54,559 bases of DNA from an uncultured Alphaproteobacteria bacterium (GCA_902560675.1 CACEMP010000008.1:1-54559), one strand, 5' to 3'. Positions 9,189 through 19,316 are shown, counted from the stretch's first letter. The notes: a model not told the origin generated them from the sequence alone. Made by a program: numbers and translations.

Positions 9189-10182
9189 TAATTATTGAGT
9201 TTACAAAATTTTTTGTAATTCCTTCCTCAATTGTTTTTTTTGCTAATTCAAAACTATCTTTTAGATTATTTCTTAAATTGGATAAATATATTGCTGCTCC
9301 TGCATTTATTTCTACAATCATTTGAAATTCTCTGTAATCGCAATTAATCATTTTATTAAAGCAATTTGCATTATATTCTGGATCTCCACCTTTTATATCT
9401 TCTAATTTAATTAAATCATAACCAAAGTCTCTTGGATCAAAACTATATTCTAGAACTTTATTATCTTTCAATTCATTTATGAGAGTATTGTCTGATAAAC
9501 TTATTTCATCTAAACCATCCAATCCGTGAACAACCATAGCTTTTTCAGAGCCTAGTTCTTTTAAGCAATTACAATGCATAGAAACTAAATCTCTTGAATA
9601 GACACCTAGAAGCTGTTTATTTGCTTTAGCGGGATTTGTAAGAGGACCTAATAAATTAAAAATTGTACGTGTAGCTAGATTCTTACGAACATTAATTACA
9701 TTCTTCATGGCAGAATGATGATTTTGAGCAAATAAAAAGCAAAAATTTTTATTTGATAATGAGTTTTCCAAATCTTCTACATTATTTGTAATCTTATAAC
9801 CTATTTTTTCTAGCATATCTGCAGAGCCTGATTTTGAACTAACCGAACGATTGCCATGCTTTGCTATAGTAACTCCAGCGCTTGCAGCAACTATGGCAGC
9901 ACTTGTTGATATATTTAATGTGTCTTTCATATCTCCACCGGTGCCACAAGTATCAATTGTATTTTGAGGAGAGTTTATTTTTAGAGATTTTTCTCTCATT
10001 ACTTTAGCTGCACCAATAATTTCTTCTTTTGTTTCGCCCTTTAACTTTAAGCCAATGAGTATAGATGTTATTTTAATGTCATCTAATTCTCCACTCATAA
10101 TTTTATTAAATATGTACATACTCTCTTCAATATTCAAACTTTGTTGTTCGAGAATTTTATTTAATATTAAAGTTTGATCCAT
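9181..10182 (-). CDS. trpD: Anthranilate phosphoribosyltransferase
   Basis: Transfers phosphoribose from PRPP to anthranilate. The 333 aa contain the PRPP-binding DTCGTGGD, KHGNRSVSSKSGSADMLEKI, and the anthranilate-channel segment HHSAMKNVINVRKNLATRTI followed by FNLLGPLTNPA. These are diagnostic and placed normally. The start codon shares one base with the trpG stop (position 10182), and the 3' end overlaps trpC by 8 bp. TrpG is encoded separately rather than fused to TrpD. Confidence 0.98.
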   Translation of the reverse strand: MDQTLILNKILEQQSLNIEESMYIFNKIMSGELDDIKITSILIGLKLKGETKEEIIGAAKVMREKSLKINSPQNTIDTCGTGGDMKDTLNISTSAAIVAASAGVTIAKHGNRSVSSKSGSADMLEKIGYKITNNVEDLENSLSNKNFCFLFAQNHHSAMKNVINVRKNLATRTIFNLLGPLTNPAKANKQLLGVYSRDLVSMHCNCLKELGSEKAMVVHGLDGLDEISLSDNTLINELKDNKVLEYSFDPRDFGYDLIKLEDIKGGDPEYNANCFNKMINCDYREFQMIVEINAGAAIYLSNLRNNLKDSFELAKKTIEEGITKNFVNSIINE

Positions 10183-10751
10183 TATTTTGCTAAGTTTAAA
10201 AAGTTTTTTAAAATAATTTTACCCATATCTGTGCCTATACTTTCTGGATGAAATTGAAGACCAAATATTGGTAATTTTTTATGTGCAATACCCATTATAA
10301 TCTTATTATTTGTTTCAGCAGTAATTAAAAAATCTTTAGGCATAGTTCTTTTATCAATTATAAGAGAATGATATCTAGTTGCTTCAAATTTTCTTTCTAC
10401 ATTTTTAAATATAGAGTGGCCAAAGTGATTAATTGTATCAACTTTTCCATGCATGATTTCTTTGCATTTAACAATTTTACCTCCAAAAGCTTGACCAATA
10501 GTTTGATGTCCTAGGCAAATACCAAGAATAGGAAACTGTTTTGATAATTCTTCAACAATATTAAGACTTATTCCAGCTTCATTTGGAGTACACGGACCTG
10601 GTGAAATAACTATTGATTTTGGTTTTAACTTAAGAATTTTATTTATAGAAATTTTGTCATTTCTAAAAACAACAACCTTCTGATTTAAATCTAATAAGTA
10701 ATGTTTTACGTTGTAAGTAAAGCTATCATAATTATCTATTAATAATATCAT
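10182..10751 (-). CDS. trpG: Anthranilate synthase glutamine amidotransferase subunit
   Basis: Class I amidotransferase that supplies ammonia to TrpE. The 189 aa begin with LLIDNYDSFTYN. The catalytic triad is visible as C79 in GICLGHQTIGQAFGG, plus H168 and E170 in LQFHPESIGT. The family is shared with PabA, and some bacteria use one amidotransferase for both pathways. The position between trpE and trpD, with 4-bp and 1-bp overlaps, supports the tryptophan role, though it could also serve PabB. Confidence 0.96.
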   Translation of the reverse strand: MILLIDNYDSFTYNVKHYLLDLNQKVVVFRNDKISINKILKLKPKSIVISPGPCTPNEAGISLNIVEELSKQFPILGICLGHQTIGQAFGGKIVKCKEIMHGKVDTINHFGHSIFKNVERKFEATRYHSLIIDKRTMPKDFLITAETNNKIIMGIAHKKLPIFGLQFHPESIGTDMGKIILKNFLNLAK

Positions 10752-12226
10752 ATATCAAATTTGTATGAATCCTCAGCAGCTGCCATTAAAGCGCCAGCTT
10801 TATTTAAAATTTCTTGATGTTCATTTTTTGGTACAGAGTCATAAACTATTCCAGCACCAGCTTGGACATATAATTTATTATCTTTTACAAGTCCAGTTCT
10901 TAAACTAATGCATGTATCCATGTCTCCATTAGAATCAAAATAACCCATACAACCAGCATAAAAACTTCTATTTAAATTTTCAAGTTCCTCTATTATTTCC
11001 ATCGCTCTTATTTTTGGAGCACCAGAAACTGTGCCTGCTGGGAAACCAGCCATTAAAGCATCTAGAGCATCTAAATTATTTTCTATTTTTCCCTCAACGT
11101 TTGAAACGATATGCATTACATGAGAATAATATTCTATAATCATTTTTTCAGTAACATTCACTGTTCCTTTTTTTGAAACTCGACCAACATCGTTCCTTCC
11201 TAAATCTAAAAGCATTAAGTGTTCTGCGAGTTCTTTTTTATCATTCAGTAAATCTTTAGATAGAAACAGGTCTTCGGATGTATTCTTTCCTCTTTTTCTC
11301 GTTCCTGCAATTGGTCTTATCGTAACTTTTTTATTTCTTAATTGAACCATTAATTCTGGGCTAGACGCTACAAGTCCAATTTTATCAAAATTAAGATTTA
11401 CTAGATAAGGAGATGGATTTAGTCGTCTTAACGATCTATAAAGATTTACTGCCTTTAAATTATATTTTGTTTCAAATCTTTGTGAAGGCACAACTTGGAA
11501 AATGTCTCCATTTTTAATATATTCTTTTGCTTTATTAATGATTTTATAAAATTGTTCTTTTTTGAAATTTGATTTAAATTTTAATTTAGATTTTTTATTT
11601 TTATTTTGTGCAGGTTTTAAAATACTCTTTTCTAACTTCTTAATTGTTTTCTCAATAAGTAATTTATTTTTTTTATAGGCATTTTCTGCTGAAACTTTTT
11701 TACTAGGATAAGTAATTGTCATAAGGGAAATAATATCTTTAATATTATCAAAAACTGCTACTATTTTTGGTCTGATTAAAATTGCATCAGGTATTTTTAT
11801 ATTATCTTTATTTCTAAGTTTAATGTTTTCAATATATTGTATCATTGGATATCCTAAGTATCCAACCAGAGTTGGGAAAGGAACATCAATTTCATTGTTT
11901 TTAAATTTTGAAATTTTTACAAGTTCTTTCAGGCTATGAATTGGCTTTTGATCCAGTTTGTAATCAAAATTATGATCCAAATATTTAATTTTTGCTTTAC
12001 CTTTTTCAACTTTCCAAATTAAATCTGGATCACAACCAAGTAATGAATAACGTCCTCTTTTACTTCCACCTTCAACTGATTCTAATAGAAACGAATATTT
12101 TTCAGCTTTACTAATTTTTAATAATGATGAAAATGGTGTTTCAATATCAGCTATAAGATTTTTTTTTAATATTTGAGGTATGCCTTTATTATATTGGCTA
12201 ATAAATTTTTTTTTATTTAAAGTCAT
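10748..12226 (-). CDS. trpE: Anthranilate synthase component I
   Basis: Converts chorismate to anthranilate with ammonia from TrpG. The 492 aa carry the N-terminal tryptophan feedback motif LLESVEGG (S50 in LLES). The C-terminal chorismate-binding domain has FQVVPSQRF, PIAGTRKRG, LGRNDVGRVS, and the signature PAGTVSGAPKIRAMEIIEEL. It overlaps ppiD by 4 bp on its 5' side, so there is no space for a trp leader peptide or attenuator directly before it. Control must act at an upstream promoter or by feedback on the enzyme. Confidence 0.97.
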   Translation of the reverse strand: MTLNKKKFISQYNKGIPQILKKNLIADIETPFSSLLKISKAEKYSFLLESVEGGSKRGRYSLLGCDPDLIWKVEKGKAKIKYLDHNFDYKLDQKPIHSLKELVKISKFKNNEIDVPFPTLVGYLGYPMIQYIENIKLRNKDNIKIPDAILIRPKIVAVFDNIKDIISLMTITYPSKKVSAENAYKKNKLLIEKTIKKLEKSILKPAQNKNKKSKLKFKSNFKKEQFYKIINKAKEYIKNGDIFQVVPSQRFETKYNLKAVNLYRSLRRLNPSPYLVNLNFDKIGLVASSPELMVQLRNKKVTIRPIAGTRKRGKNTSEDLFLSKDLLNDKKELAEHLMLLDLGRNDVGRVSKKGTVNVTEKMIIEYYSHVMHIVSNVEGKIENNLDALDALMAGFPAGTVSGAPKIRAMEIIEELENLNRSFYAGCMGYFDSNGDMDTCISLRTGLVKDNKLYVQAGAGIVYDSVPKNEHQEILNKAGALMAAAEDSYKFDI

Positions 12227-14046
12227 TTATATTGAGATAAAAGACCACTTATTAATTCATCATTAATTGAAATATTTTTTGTCTTAAAAATCTCATTTCC
12301 AAATGCATTTTTAATTTCAGAAGTTAGCTTAATATCTTGTATCGTAGAAATATTATCAGGTATTTCTATACTATCTACTATTGCAAAATAAATATATTCT
12401 TTATCTGATGTAAATACAATTTTTTCAATATCTGCATTAAGAATATTATTAATAAAAGAAGTAGGTAAATCACTTGATGTTGATTGTACTTTTAATTCGT
12501 CAATATCTGTTTTAAAAATTGAATTAATATTTAATAAATTTTTTTCTTCCTTATTTTTTTCAAATAAATTTTCAGCAAAATTAGTTTTTTTAGATTTAAT
12601 ATAATCTTGTAGAACAGTTTCAAATACATCGTCAATATTTTGGACTTTGGAAGGATAAATATTATTTACATTAAATACGAACGAAGTATTTTTATTAAAA
12701 TCGAAAACATCACTAATGAAATCTTTTTTTTGGGAAAAAGAGTAACTTATTATGTTATTTATTAAATTATTATTTTCATTATTATTTTGTGATATATTTT
12801 CTAAAGTTTCAATTATAAGATTATTTTCATTAGCAATTTCGTTTATTGAGAGTCCATCTATTATTTGTTGATTAATTTTTAATTTCAAATCATTAAAGAA
12901 ATTATCAAGTTGAACATTTGTAAGAGTTTCTTGTATTTTTTCGTTTACATCATCTAAACTTTGTTGTTTTTCCGGTATTATATTATTCAAAATAATAACA
13001 TGGTGCGCTAAAGTAGTCTCAATAACATTAGAAACTTGTTTTTTATTAAGCGAGAATATTTCATTTGCTAATTCATCCAAAACTTGAAATTTATTTAAAT
13101 TTTTGAATTCATTAAATATAATCTTTTTATCATTAGCTAATTTAATTATTTCTTCACTATCCAATCCATTTACTTGTAATTTAAAATTTTTAGCTTCATC
13201 CATTGATTTAAAATTAAATTGATAAAAACTTCTTTGTTCAGGAATAATGAACATATTTTTATTGTTAAAAAAATAATTTGAAATTTCTTGGCTATTTGGT
13301 GTAAATTGATTCTTATAACTTTCTTTATCTAATAAGAGATATGAAATATCTCTCTTTTCGTCACTCATATAATTAAGATTATTTTCCCTAAAATAATTAT
13401 TAAGCCCTTCATCACTTCTCAATATTTTGTTTTCTTCTAAATCGGCAACGACTATTTTTTCAATGGGTAATTTTATTAATTTAATATCTCTAGTTTGATT
13501 ATTATATGAGCTTATTTTTTTTGAAAAATTACTTGGATAATTAATATCGAATAGCAAATCATCAAACACAGATGCTCTTGTTTCATAGCTAATTATATTT
13601 ACTAAATCATCAATCTTTAAGCGCTGTTGTCTTAAAAAAGAATTTAATGCATCATCATTTATTTTATTATTTATGTATAAATTTGGAAATCTTTCTTTTG
13701 TTTTTTTTGCAACTATTGTTTCATCAAGAATAAAGTTTAAGTTATCAAATTCATTTTCAAATATTGCATTATTAATTAAGTTTTGAAGAACTAATTGATG
13801 AATTTGAAAAGCGCGTATTTGCTCTCCAGTTAAATCACTACCAATCATTTGAGCAAATTGCCCAATATTCATCTCTAATGATCTAGAAAATTGAGAAGTA
13901 GAAATAGGTGTGCCTGATACGTTTGCTACAAAATTATCTGAATTGAAAAGGTTAGAATATCTCGAAGATCCTTTAAAAAAGAATAGACTTGCTCCAAAGA
14001 GTATTACTAATGCTATACCAATCCAGCTTTTATTTAGTGCTCTCAT
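12223..14046 (-). CDS. ppiD: PpiD-like periplasmic folding chaperone (SurA-N / parvulin)
   Basis: Inner-membrane-anchored chaperone that helps newly exported proteins leave the Sec translocon. The 607 aa start with a short cytoplasmic tail and one membrane segment at about residues 8-25 (IGIALVILFGASLFFF). A SurA-type N-domain follows (about 30-165, including QFSRSLEMNIGQFAQMIGSD). A weakly conserved parvulin-like domain lies around 250-370 (RSFYQFNF, AHHVIILNNIIPEKQ), then a C-terminal extension. Loss of typical parvulin residues is usual in PpiD. It heads the trp operon, as in other alphaproteobacteria. A possible minus-strand promoter, TTACTT-N17-TATTAT (14093-14065), lies in the 49-bp gap to tpiA. 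Confidence 0.9.
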   Translation of the reverse strand: MRALNKSWIGIALVILFGASLFFFKGSSRYSNLFNSDNFVANVSGTPISTSQFSRSLEMNIGQFAQMIGSDLTGEQIRAFQIHQLVLQNLINNAIFENEFDNLNFILDETIVAKKTKERFPNLYINNKINDDALNSFLRQQRLKIDDLVNIISYETRASVFDDLLFDINYPSNFSKKISSYNNQTRDIKLIKLPIEKIVVADLEENKILRSDEGLNNYFRENNLNYMSDEKRDISYLLLDKESYKNQFTPNSQEISNYFFNNKNMFIIPEQRSFYQFNFKSMDEAKNFKLQVNGLDSEEIIKLANDKKIIFNEFKNLNKFQVLDELANEIFSLNKKQVSNVIETTLAHHVIILNNIIPEKQQSLDDVNEKIQETLTNVQLDNFFNDLKLKINQQIIDGLSINEIANENNLIIETLENISQNNNENNNLINNIISYSFSQKKDFISDVFDFNKNTSFVFNVNNIYPSKVQNIDDVFETVLQDYIKSKKTNFAENLFEKNKEEKNLLNINSIFKTDIDELKVQSTSSDLPTSFINNILNADIEKIVFTSDKEYIYFAIVDSIEIPDNISTIQDIKLTSEIKNAFGNEIFKTKNISINDELISGLLSQYK

Positions 14047-14095
14047 AAATTTTTGATTGCTTCTATAATATTAGTTCATATAAATAAAAGTAATT

Positions 14096-14815
14096 ATGAT
14101 AAATCTGACTAATTTTTTATCAATTTTTATTGCAAATTGGAAATTAAATGGAAATATTGAATTTATTAATGAATATTATCAAAAATTGTCAATTAATTCT
14201 AAAAATTGTGTAGTTGTCTGCTCGCCAAGTATTTTTCTTAATCGATTAAAAAGTGATAACAATAATTTATTCACTGGTGCCCAAGATGTGTCAATATACA
14301 ATGAGGGAGCCTATACAGGTGAAATTTCATCAAAAATGTTGTTAGATGAGAAAATTGATTTTTGCTTAGTTGGTCATTCGGAAAGAAGAAAATTATTTAA
14401 TGAAAAAAATGAAACAGTGAAAAAAAAATCATTTAATTTAATTGATAATACAATTATTCCAGTAATATGTATAGGTGAGACATTAGAACAAAAAGAAAAG
14501 AATTTAACAAAATCCATCCTTGTTGAGCAATTACAAAATAGTATTCCAGAAAACTCAAATTTTCAAAACACAATTATTGCATATGAACCTATTTGGGCTA
14601 TTGGAACAGGATTAACACCATCTTTAAATGAAATTAATGATGTTCACTCATTTATAAAAAATATAGATAATAAATTTAATAATTATAAAATACTTTACGG
14701 AGGCTCTGTAAAAGCTTCAAATTCAGCAGATATTAATAGTTTAAAAAATGTTGATGGTTGTTTAGTAGGAGGGGCTTCATTAAAAGTTGATCAATTCAAT
14801 AAAATTATTTCTTGA
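14096..14815 (+). CDS. tpiA: Triose-phosphate isomerase
   Basis: Interconverts dihydroxyacetone phosphate and glyceraldehyde 3-phosphate. The 239 aa are at the short end for the family. The active-site residues are all present: K16 in ANWKLNG, H94 in VGHSERR and E164 in AYEPIWAIGTG. The phosphate-binding LYGGSVKASN and the C-terminal VDGCLVGGASLK are also present. It is divergent from ppiD with 49 bp between starts, a region containing a TATAAT at 14064-14069. secG follows after 32 bp. Confidence 0.97.
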   Translation: MINLTNFLSIFIANWKLNGNIEFINEYYQKLSINSKNCVVVCSPSIFLNRLKSDNNNLFTGAQDVSIYNEGAYTGEISSKMLLDEKIDFCLVGHSERRKLFNEKNETVKKKSFNLIDNTIIPVICIGETLEQKEKNLTKSILVEQLQNSIPENSNFQNTIIAYEPIWAIGTGLTPSLNEINDVHSFIKNIDNKFNNYKILYGGSVKASNSADINSLKNVDGCLVGGASLKVDQFNKIIS

Positions 14816-14847
14816 TAAATATTCCTTATTAAATATAAGCAAAAAAT

Positions 14848-15150
14848 ATGACAACACTAATAATTATACAGCTAATTCTTGCATTGATTTTAGTTATCCT
14901 TGTTTTGCTTCAAGGTTCGGATAATGAAGGTCTAGGACTTGGGGGAGGTACATTTGGTGGAATGATGTCTGCTCGCGGTTCTGCCAATTTACTTTCAAGA
15001 TTAACTGCATTAACAGCAACTTTATTTATGGTGATGAGTGTTGTTCTCACTATTACTGCTTCAGTTGGTTCTGATAGAAATGTCTTGGAATCCCTGCCTT
15101 CAATCAATGAAGAAGTTCAGGATTCATCAGAGCCATCAATACCAGAATAA
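14848..15150 (+). CDS. secG: Preprotein translocase subunit SecG
   Basis: Auxiliary membrane subunit of the SecYEG channel. The 100 aa contain a first membrane segment at about 3-21 ending in VLLQGSDNEGLG, then the glycine-rich loop GLGGGTFGGMMSARG, diagnostic of SecG. A second membrane segment follows at about 50-73 (LTALTATLFMVMSVVLTI), with a short acidic tail. The tpiA-secG-pyrG order is typical of alphaproteobacteria. Confidence 0.95.
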   Translation: MTTLIIIQLILALILVILVLLQGSDNEGLGLGGGTFGGMMSARGSANLLSRLTALTATLFMVMSVVLTITASVGSDRNVLESLPSINEEVQDSSEPSIPE

Positions 15151-15205
15151 TAATTTAAAATTTTCTTGCTATAACTAACTCAATTATGTATCAGGATATT
15201 CCGTA

Positions 15206-16819
15206 ATGCATTTTGTTTTTATTACGGGTGGAGTAGCATCTTCTCTTGGAAAAGGTATAGCCTCGGCTTCCCTAGCAACACTTCTAAAAAGTAGAAAATT
15301 TAAAATTAGAATTAGAAAATTAGATCCTTACTTAAATGTAGATCCAGGAACGATGAGTCCATATCAGCACGGAGAAGTTTATGTCACAGATGATGGAGCA
15401 GAAACAGATCTAGATCTTGGTCATTATGAAAGATTTACAAATCAATCATCAAAGAAATCAGACAGTGTGTCATCAGGCAAGATTTATTCCAATGTTCTTT
15501 TGAAAGAAAGAAAGGGTGATTATCTTGGCTCAACTATTCAAGTTATTCCGCATGTTACTAATGAAATAAAATCATTTATTAATAGTGATTTAAAAAATGA
15601 AGATATAGTTATTTATGAAATAGGTGGAACAGTTGGAGATATTGAATCCCTCCCTTTTTTAGAAGCAATAAGACAAATTAGAAATGACAAAAGTATATCA
15701 TCAGCATTAATTCATATGACTTACATACCTTATTTAAGTTCAGCCGGTGAACTAAAAACAAAACCTACTCAACATTCAGTCAAAGAACTGCTTAATGCTG
15801 GTATTCAACCTGATATTATAATGTGCAGATCTGAGCAAACAATAGATAAGGACTCAATTTCTAAAATTTCTTTGTTTTGTAATGTAAAAAAAGATTATGT
15901 TATCCCAGCGTTAAACGCCAAATCAATTTATGAAGTACCATCACTTTATTCAAAGTATGGCTTAGATGAAGCACTTCTAAAACAATTAGGGTACAAACCA
16001 AAAAACCATAAATTAAATTTAAAACCTTGGATTGATCTTCAAAAAAAAATTAAAAGCACAAAAAAATTTATAAAAATTGCGGTAGTGGGCAAGTATACCA
16101 ATCTTAAAGATAGTTACAAATCACTAAATGAGGCATTAGTGCATGGAGGAATAGAAAATTTTGCTGAAGTAAGTATCCAGTGGATTAATTCTGAAAAGGA
16201 AAGTAATATAACTTTAATAAAAAAACTAAAAGGTTGTAATGGTATTCTTATTCCCGGCGGTTTTGGTTTTAGAGGTATTGATGGAAAAATTAGTGCTATA
16301 AAATATGCAAGGGAAAACAATATTCCTTTTTTTGGAATATGCTTAGGTATGCAGTTGGCAGTTATTGAAATAGCTCAAAATGTTCTTAAAATTAAAAATG
16401 CTCATTCTTCAGAATTTAAGAAAACTACTAAATCAGTAGTTGGATTAATGACAGAATGGATAAATAAAAATAAGATCGAAAAAAGAGATAAAAATAGTGA
16501 TAAGGGTGGAACTATGCGTCTTGGAGCATACAAAGCTGTTTTGAAAAAAAATTCAAAAATCTTTTCGATATATAAAAGTAAAGTAATTAGTGAGAGACAT
16601 AGACATAGATACGAAGTAAATCAAAAATTTCTATCAAAATTTGAAAACAAAGGTTATTATTTCAGCGGTATGTCACCAGATGGACTATTACCTGAGGTAC
16701 TGGAGAGCAAAAAACATAAATGGTTTATTGGAGTTCAATTTCATCCAGAGTTAAAATCAAGACCATTAGATCCTCATCCTCTTTTTGTATCATTCATAAA
16801 GGCTGCAATTAATGATTAA
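15206..16819 (+). CDS. pyrG: CTP synthase
   Basis: Amidates UTP to CTP using ATP and glutamine. The 537 aa start with the synthetase-domain P-loop FITGGVASSLGKGI, followed by KLDPYLNVDPGTMSPYQHGE and the DDGAETDLDLGHYERF allosteric/UTP segment. The C-terminal amidotransferase domain holds C379 (FFGICLGMQLAV), the same number as in E. coli, and FHPEL near the end. An AGGA lies 9 nt before the ATG. The 3' end overlaps kdsA by 8 bp. Confidence 0.98.
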   Translation: MHFVFITGGVASSLGKGIASASLATLLKSRKFKIRIRKLDPYLNVDPGTMSPYQHGEVYVTDDGAETDLDLGHYERFTNQSSKKSDSVSSGKIYSNVLLKERKGDYLGSTIQVIPHVTNEIKSFINSDLKNEDIVIYEIGGTVGDIESLPFLEAIRQIRNDKSISSALIHMTYIPYLSSAGELKTKPTQHSVKELLNAGIQPDIIMCRSEQTIDKDSISKISLFCNVKKDYVIPALNAKSIYEVPSLYSKYGLDEALLKQLGYKPKNHKLNLKPWIDLQKKIKSTKKFIKIAVVGKYTNLKDSYKSLNEALVHGGIENFAEVSIQWINSEKESNITLIKKLKGCNGILIPGGFGFRGIDGKISAIKYARENNIPFFGICLGMQLAVIEIAQNVLKIKNAHSSEFKKTTKSVVGLMTEWINKNKIEKRDKNSDKGGTMRLGAYKAVLKKNSKIFSIYKSKVISERHRHRYEVNQKFLSKFENKGYYFSGMSPDGLLPEVLESKKHKWFIGVQFHPELKSRPLDPHPLFVSFIKAAIND

Positions 16820-17642
16820 TATCAATTTAAAAAATTTTTCTATTTCAAATAATTCCCCATTTGTTTTAATTGCAGGCCCATGTGTAATTGAAAATGAAAG
16901 TCATTCATTGATGATTGCAGAAGAGCTATATAAAATATGTAATGATGTTGGTATTAATTTAATTTTTAAATCTAGCTTTGATAAGGCAAATCGATCAAGT
17001 ATAAATAGTGATAGGGGTATTAAGCTAGATGATGCATTAAAAATCTTTGAAAAAATTAAAACTAATTTTAATTTACCAATACTAACCGATGTCCATAATG
17101 AAGATCAATGTAGTCAATTAAAACAAGATAGTATTATTGATATTATCCAAATTCCTGCTTTTCTATGCCGTCAAACAGATTTATTACTAGCTGCAGGTAT
17201 TACAAATAAAATTATTAATGTTAAGAAAGGTCAATTTTTATCACCAACTGATGTTAAAAATATATTCACGAAGATAGAAACTACAAATAATAAAAACATT
17301 ATGATAACTGAAAGAGGAACATCTTTTGGTTACAACACACTAGTAAATGATTTTAAAGGTTTAGATATTATGAAAAGATATGAATACCCGGTAATTTTTG
17401 ATGCAACTCATTCCGTTCAACAACCAGGAGGATTAGGTGATAAAAGTGGCGGTCAAAGAGAACATATCCCTTCTTTATGCAAAGCTGCTATATCTATTGG
17501 CGTAGCTGGTTTATTTTTAGAAACACATAATGATCCAGATAGCGCTCCTAGTGATGGACCAAACATGATTAATATAAAAGATTTAAAAAATTTATTAGTT
17601 CAACTTAAAAAATTTGATGATATAGCGAAAAACAATGCCTAA
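16812..17642 (+). CDS. kdsA: 3-deoxy-D-manno-octulosonate 8-phosphate synthase, metal-dependent type
   Basis: Condenses PEP with arabinose 5-phosphate to KDO 8-phosphate, the precursor of the inner LPS core, so it belongs with the Lpx genes. The 276 aa show [63 protein letters not shown] and the C-terminal [20 protein letters not shown]24 in AGPCVIE takes the place of the Asn of the E. coli enzyme and indicates the metal-dependent class. It overlaps pyrG and eno by 8 bp each. Confidence 0.96.
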   Translation: MININLKNFSISNNSPFVLIAGPCVIENESHSLMIAEELYKICNDVGINLIFKSSFDKANRSSINSDRGIKLDDALKIFEKIKTNFNLPILTDVHNEDQCSQLKQDSIIDIIQIPAFLCRQTDLLLAAGITNKIINVKKGQFLSPTDVKNIFTKIETTNNKNIMITERGTSFGYNTLVNDFKGLDIMKRYEYPVIFDATHSVQQPGGLGDKSGGQREHIPSLCKAAISIGVAGLFLETHNDPDSAPSDGPNMINIKDLKNLLVQLKKFDDIAKNNA

Positions 17643-18915
17643 AATAACGAATATAAAAGCAAGACAAATAATAGATAGCAGAGGAAATCCTACTGTTGAA
17701 TGTGATATAGAATTTGAAAATTATACATTTGGAAGAGCTGCGGTTCCAAGTGGAGCATCTACTGGAGTGCATGAGGCTCTAGAATTGCGAGATAATGATA
17801 AATCCCAATACAAAGGTAAAGGAGTTTTGAAAGCAGTAGGAAATATTAATGGTACAATTTCTAACGAACTAGTAGGAAAATCATTTGAAGATATTTCTTC
17901 TTTTGATGATTTTTTATTAGAACTTGATGGTACGAAAAATAAATCTAACCTAGGCGCTAATGCAACACTTGCTGCAAGCTTAGCTTTTGCAAAATGTTTA
18001 GCTTCTTCTGAAGGTCATGAACTTTATTCTTTTCTTGGTAAAGAACATACAATGAGTCTTCCAGTTCCAATGATGAACATTATTAATGGAGGATCACATG
18101 CAGATAATGATGTTGATATTCAAGAATTTATGATTGCTCCTATAGGAGCAAATAATTTTTCAGAAGCACTTCAATATGGTTGCGAAATATTTCATTCATT
18201 AAAGTCACTTTTAAAATCAAAAGGATTAAACACAAATGTTGGTGATGAAGGTGGATTTGCTCCTAACATAAATAGCTCTAGTGAAGTCATAGAAACTGTT
18301 TTGAAATCAGTGGAGGATGCAGGTTTTAAACCTGGAAAAGATATTTATCTTTCGCTTGATGTTGCATCAACTGAATTTTACAAAAATAATAAATATGATT
18401 TACAGGGAGAAAAAATTAATTTGTCTTCTGATGAGATGATAAAATATTTAGAGAAATTGGTAATTGCTTATCCAATTTATTCTATTGAAGATGGAATGTC
18501 AGAAGATGATTGGGATGGATGGTCTAATTTAACATCAACAATAGGAAAAAAAGTTCAGTTAGTTGGCGATGATTTATTTGTTACAAATAAAGAAAGATTA
18601 CAAAAAGGTATTTCAGAAGGTGCTGGGAATTCTATTTTAGTGAAAGTAAATCAAATAGGAACGCTAAAAGAAACTTTAGAATCAATTAAATTAGCAAAAG
18701 AAAATAATTTTACTACAATAATTTCGCATCGCTCTGGTGAGACTGAAGATACAACTATTGCTGATTTATCAGTTGGTGTTTCAGCAGGTCAGATTAAAAC
18801 AGGGTCATTATCTAGAACAGATAGAACAGCAAAATATAATCAATTATTAAGAATTGAAGAAGTATTAAAAGGTAAAGCAAATTATGCTGGATCTTCTATC
18901 TTAAATAATAAATAA
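17635..18915 (+). CDS. eno: Enolase
   Basis: Dehydrates 2-phosphoglycerate to phosphoenolpyruvate, and so also supplies the PEP used by KdsA next door. The 426 aa begin with [14 protein letters not shown] and contain [46 protein letters not shown], the metal-site [22 protein letters not shown]337 in [11 protein letters not shown] (E. coli K341) and [16 protein letters not shown]. All features are canonical. The start overlaps kdsA by 8 bp. In many bacteria enolase also sits in the RNA degradosome; nothing here tests that. Confidence 0.98.
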   Translation: MPKITNIKARQIIDSRGNPTVECDIEFENYTFGRAAVPSGASTGVHEALELRDNDKSQYKGKGVLKAVGNINGTISNELVGKSFEDISSFDDFLLELDGTKNKSNLGANATLAASLAFAKCLASSEGHELYSFLGKEHTMSLPVPMMNIINGGSHADNDVDIQEFMIAPIGANNFSEALQYGCEIFHSLKSLLKSKGLNTNVGDEGGFAPNINSSSEVIETVLKSVEDAGFKPGKDIYLSLDVASTEFYKNNKYDLQGEKINLSSDEMIKYLEKLVIAYPIYSIEDGMSEDDWDGWSNLTSTIGKKVQLVGDDLFVTNKERLQKGISEGAGNSILVKVNQIGTLKETLESIKLAKENNFTTIISHRSGETEDTTIADLSVGVSAGQIKTGSLSRTDRTAKYNQLLRIEEVLKGKANYAGSSILNNK

Positions 18916-18952
18916 TTGACAGTTTCGATCATAAATATGCTATTTGTATAAT
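18916..18952 (+). promoter_or_regulatory. Candidate promoter ahead of ftsB
   Basis: A perfect TTGACA (18916-18921) begins one base after the eno stop codon. The downstream gap contains an extended -10-like TGCTATTTG (18938-18946) at 19-bp spacing and a perfect TATAAT (18947-18952) at 25-bp spacing, which is too long for a standard promoter. The 38-bp gap is one of the few breaks in this gene run, so a start site for ftsB and possibly pdhABC-lipA is plausible. In such AT-rich DNA chance matches are common. Confidence 0.35.
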
Positions 18953-18954
18953 TA

Positions 18955-19266
18955 ATGAATAAATCCTTAGTTTTAAAAAATAAATTTTATTTCTATTTGT
19001 CCTTTTTGTTTACTTTTTTTCTATTTGTTTATCTTCTGTATTTTCTTGTAAATGGTGAGAGGGGATTGCATAAATATTTCAGTCTTAAAAATCTTAATGC
19101 TCAATATAATGAACAATATATGTCCTTAAAAAAGGAAAATGAATTTTACCTAGATAGAATTAAAAGATTACAACCTAATACTATAGATTTGGACTATTTA
19201 GATGAGACATTTAGGAAAGTTACAGGATTTACTTCAGGAAATGAAACAGTTATAATTATAGAATAG
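18955..19266 (+). CDS. ftsB: FtsB/DivIC-type septum formation initiator
   Basis: Small bitopic division protein; FtsB pairs with FtsL and FtsQ to activate septal peptidoglycan synthesis. The 103 aa have a short basic cytoplasmic N-terminus, one membrane helix at about 11-34 (FYFYLSFLFTFFLFVYLLYF), the NGERGLHKYF motif right after it, and then a periplasmic coiled coil (LKNLNAQYNEQYMSLKKEN). The C-terminus contains LDYLDETFRKVTGF, matching the 'D-x-E-x-x-R' tail of DivIC/FtsB proteins. The eno-ftsB-pdhA order is conserved in alphaproteobacteria. Confidence 0.88.
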   Translation: MNKSLVLKNKFYFYLSFLFTFFLFVYLLYFLVNGERGLHKYFSLKNLNAQYNEQYMSLKKENEFYLDRIKRLQPNTIDLDYLDETFRKVTGFTSGNETVIIIE

Positions 19267-19276
19267 ATTGATTTAT

Positions 19277-19303
19277 TTGACAAAAAATCACCCTAATTAT
19301 AAT
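19277..19303 (+). promoter_or_regulatory. Candidate promoter for pdhA
   Basis: A perfect TTGACA (19277-19282) and a perfect TATAAT (19298-19303) lie in the 50-bp gap before pdhA with 15-bp spacing, 1-2 bp shorter than optimal. A TAATTA at 19300-19305 would give 17-bp spacing. Transcription would begin only a few bases before the pdhA ATG at 19317, giving an almost leaderless mRNA. No clear Shine-Dalgarno sequence is present. Confidence 0.45.
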
Positions 19304-19316
19304 TAAAGATTATCTT

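Noticed and set aside
18947-18952. TATAAT as the -10 of the TTGACA at 18916
   Set aside because: The 25-bp spacing is too long; it may only be part of the AT-rich gap, so the promoter is reported with low confidence.
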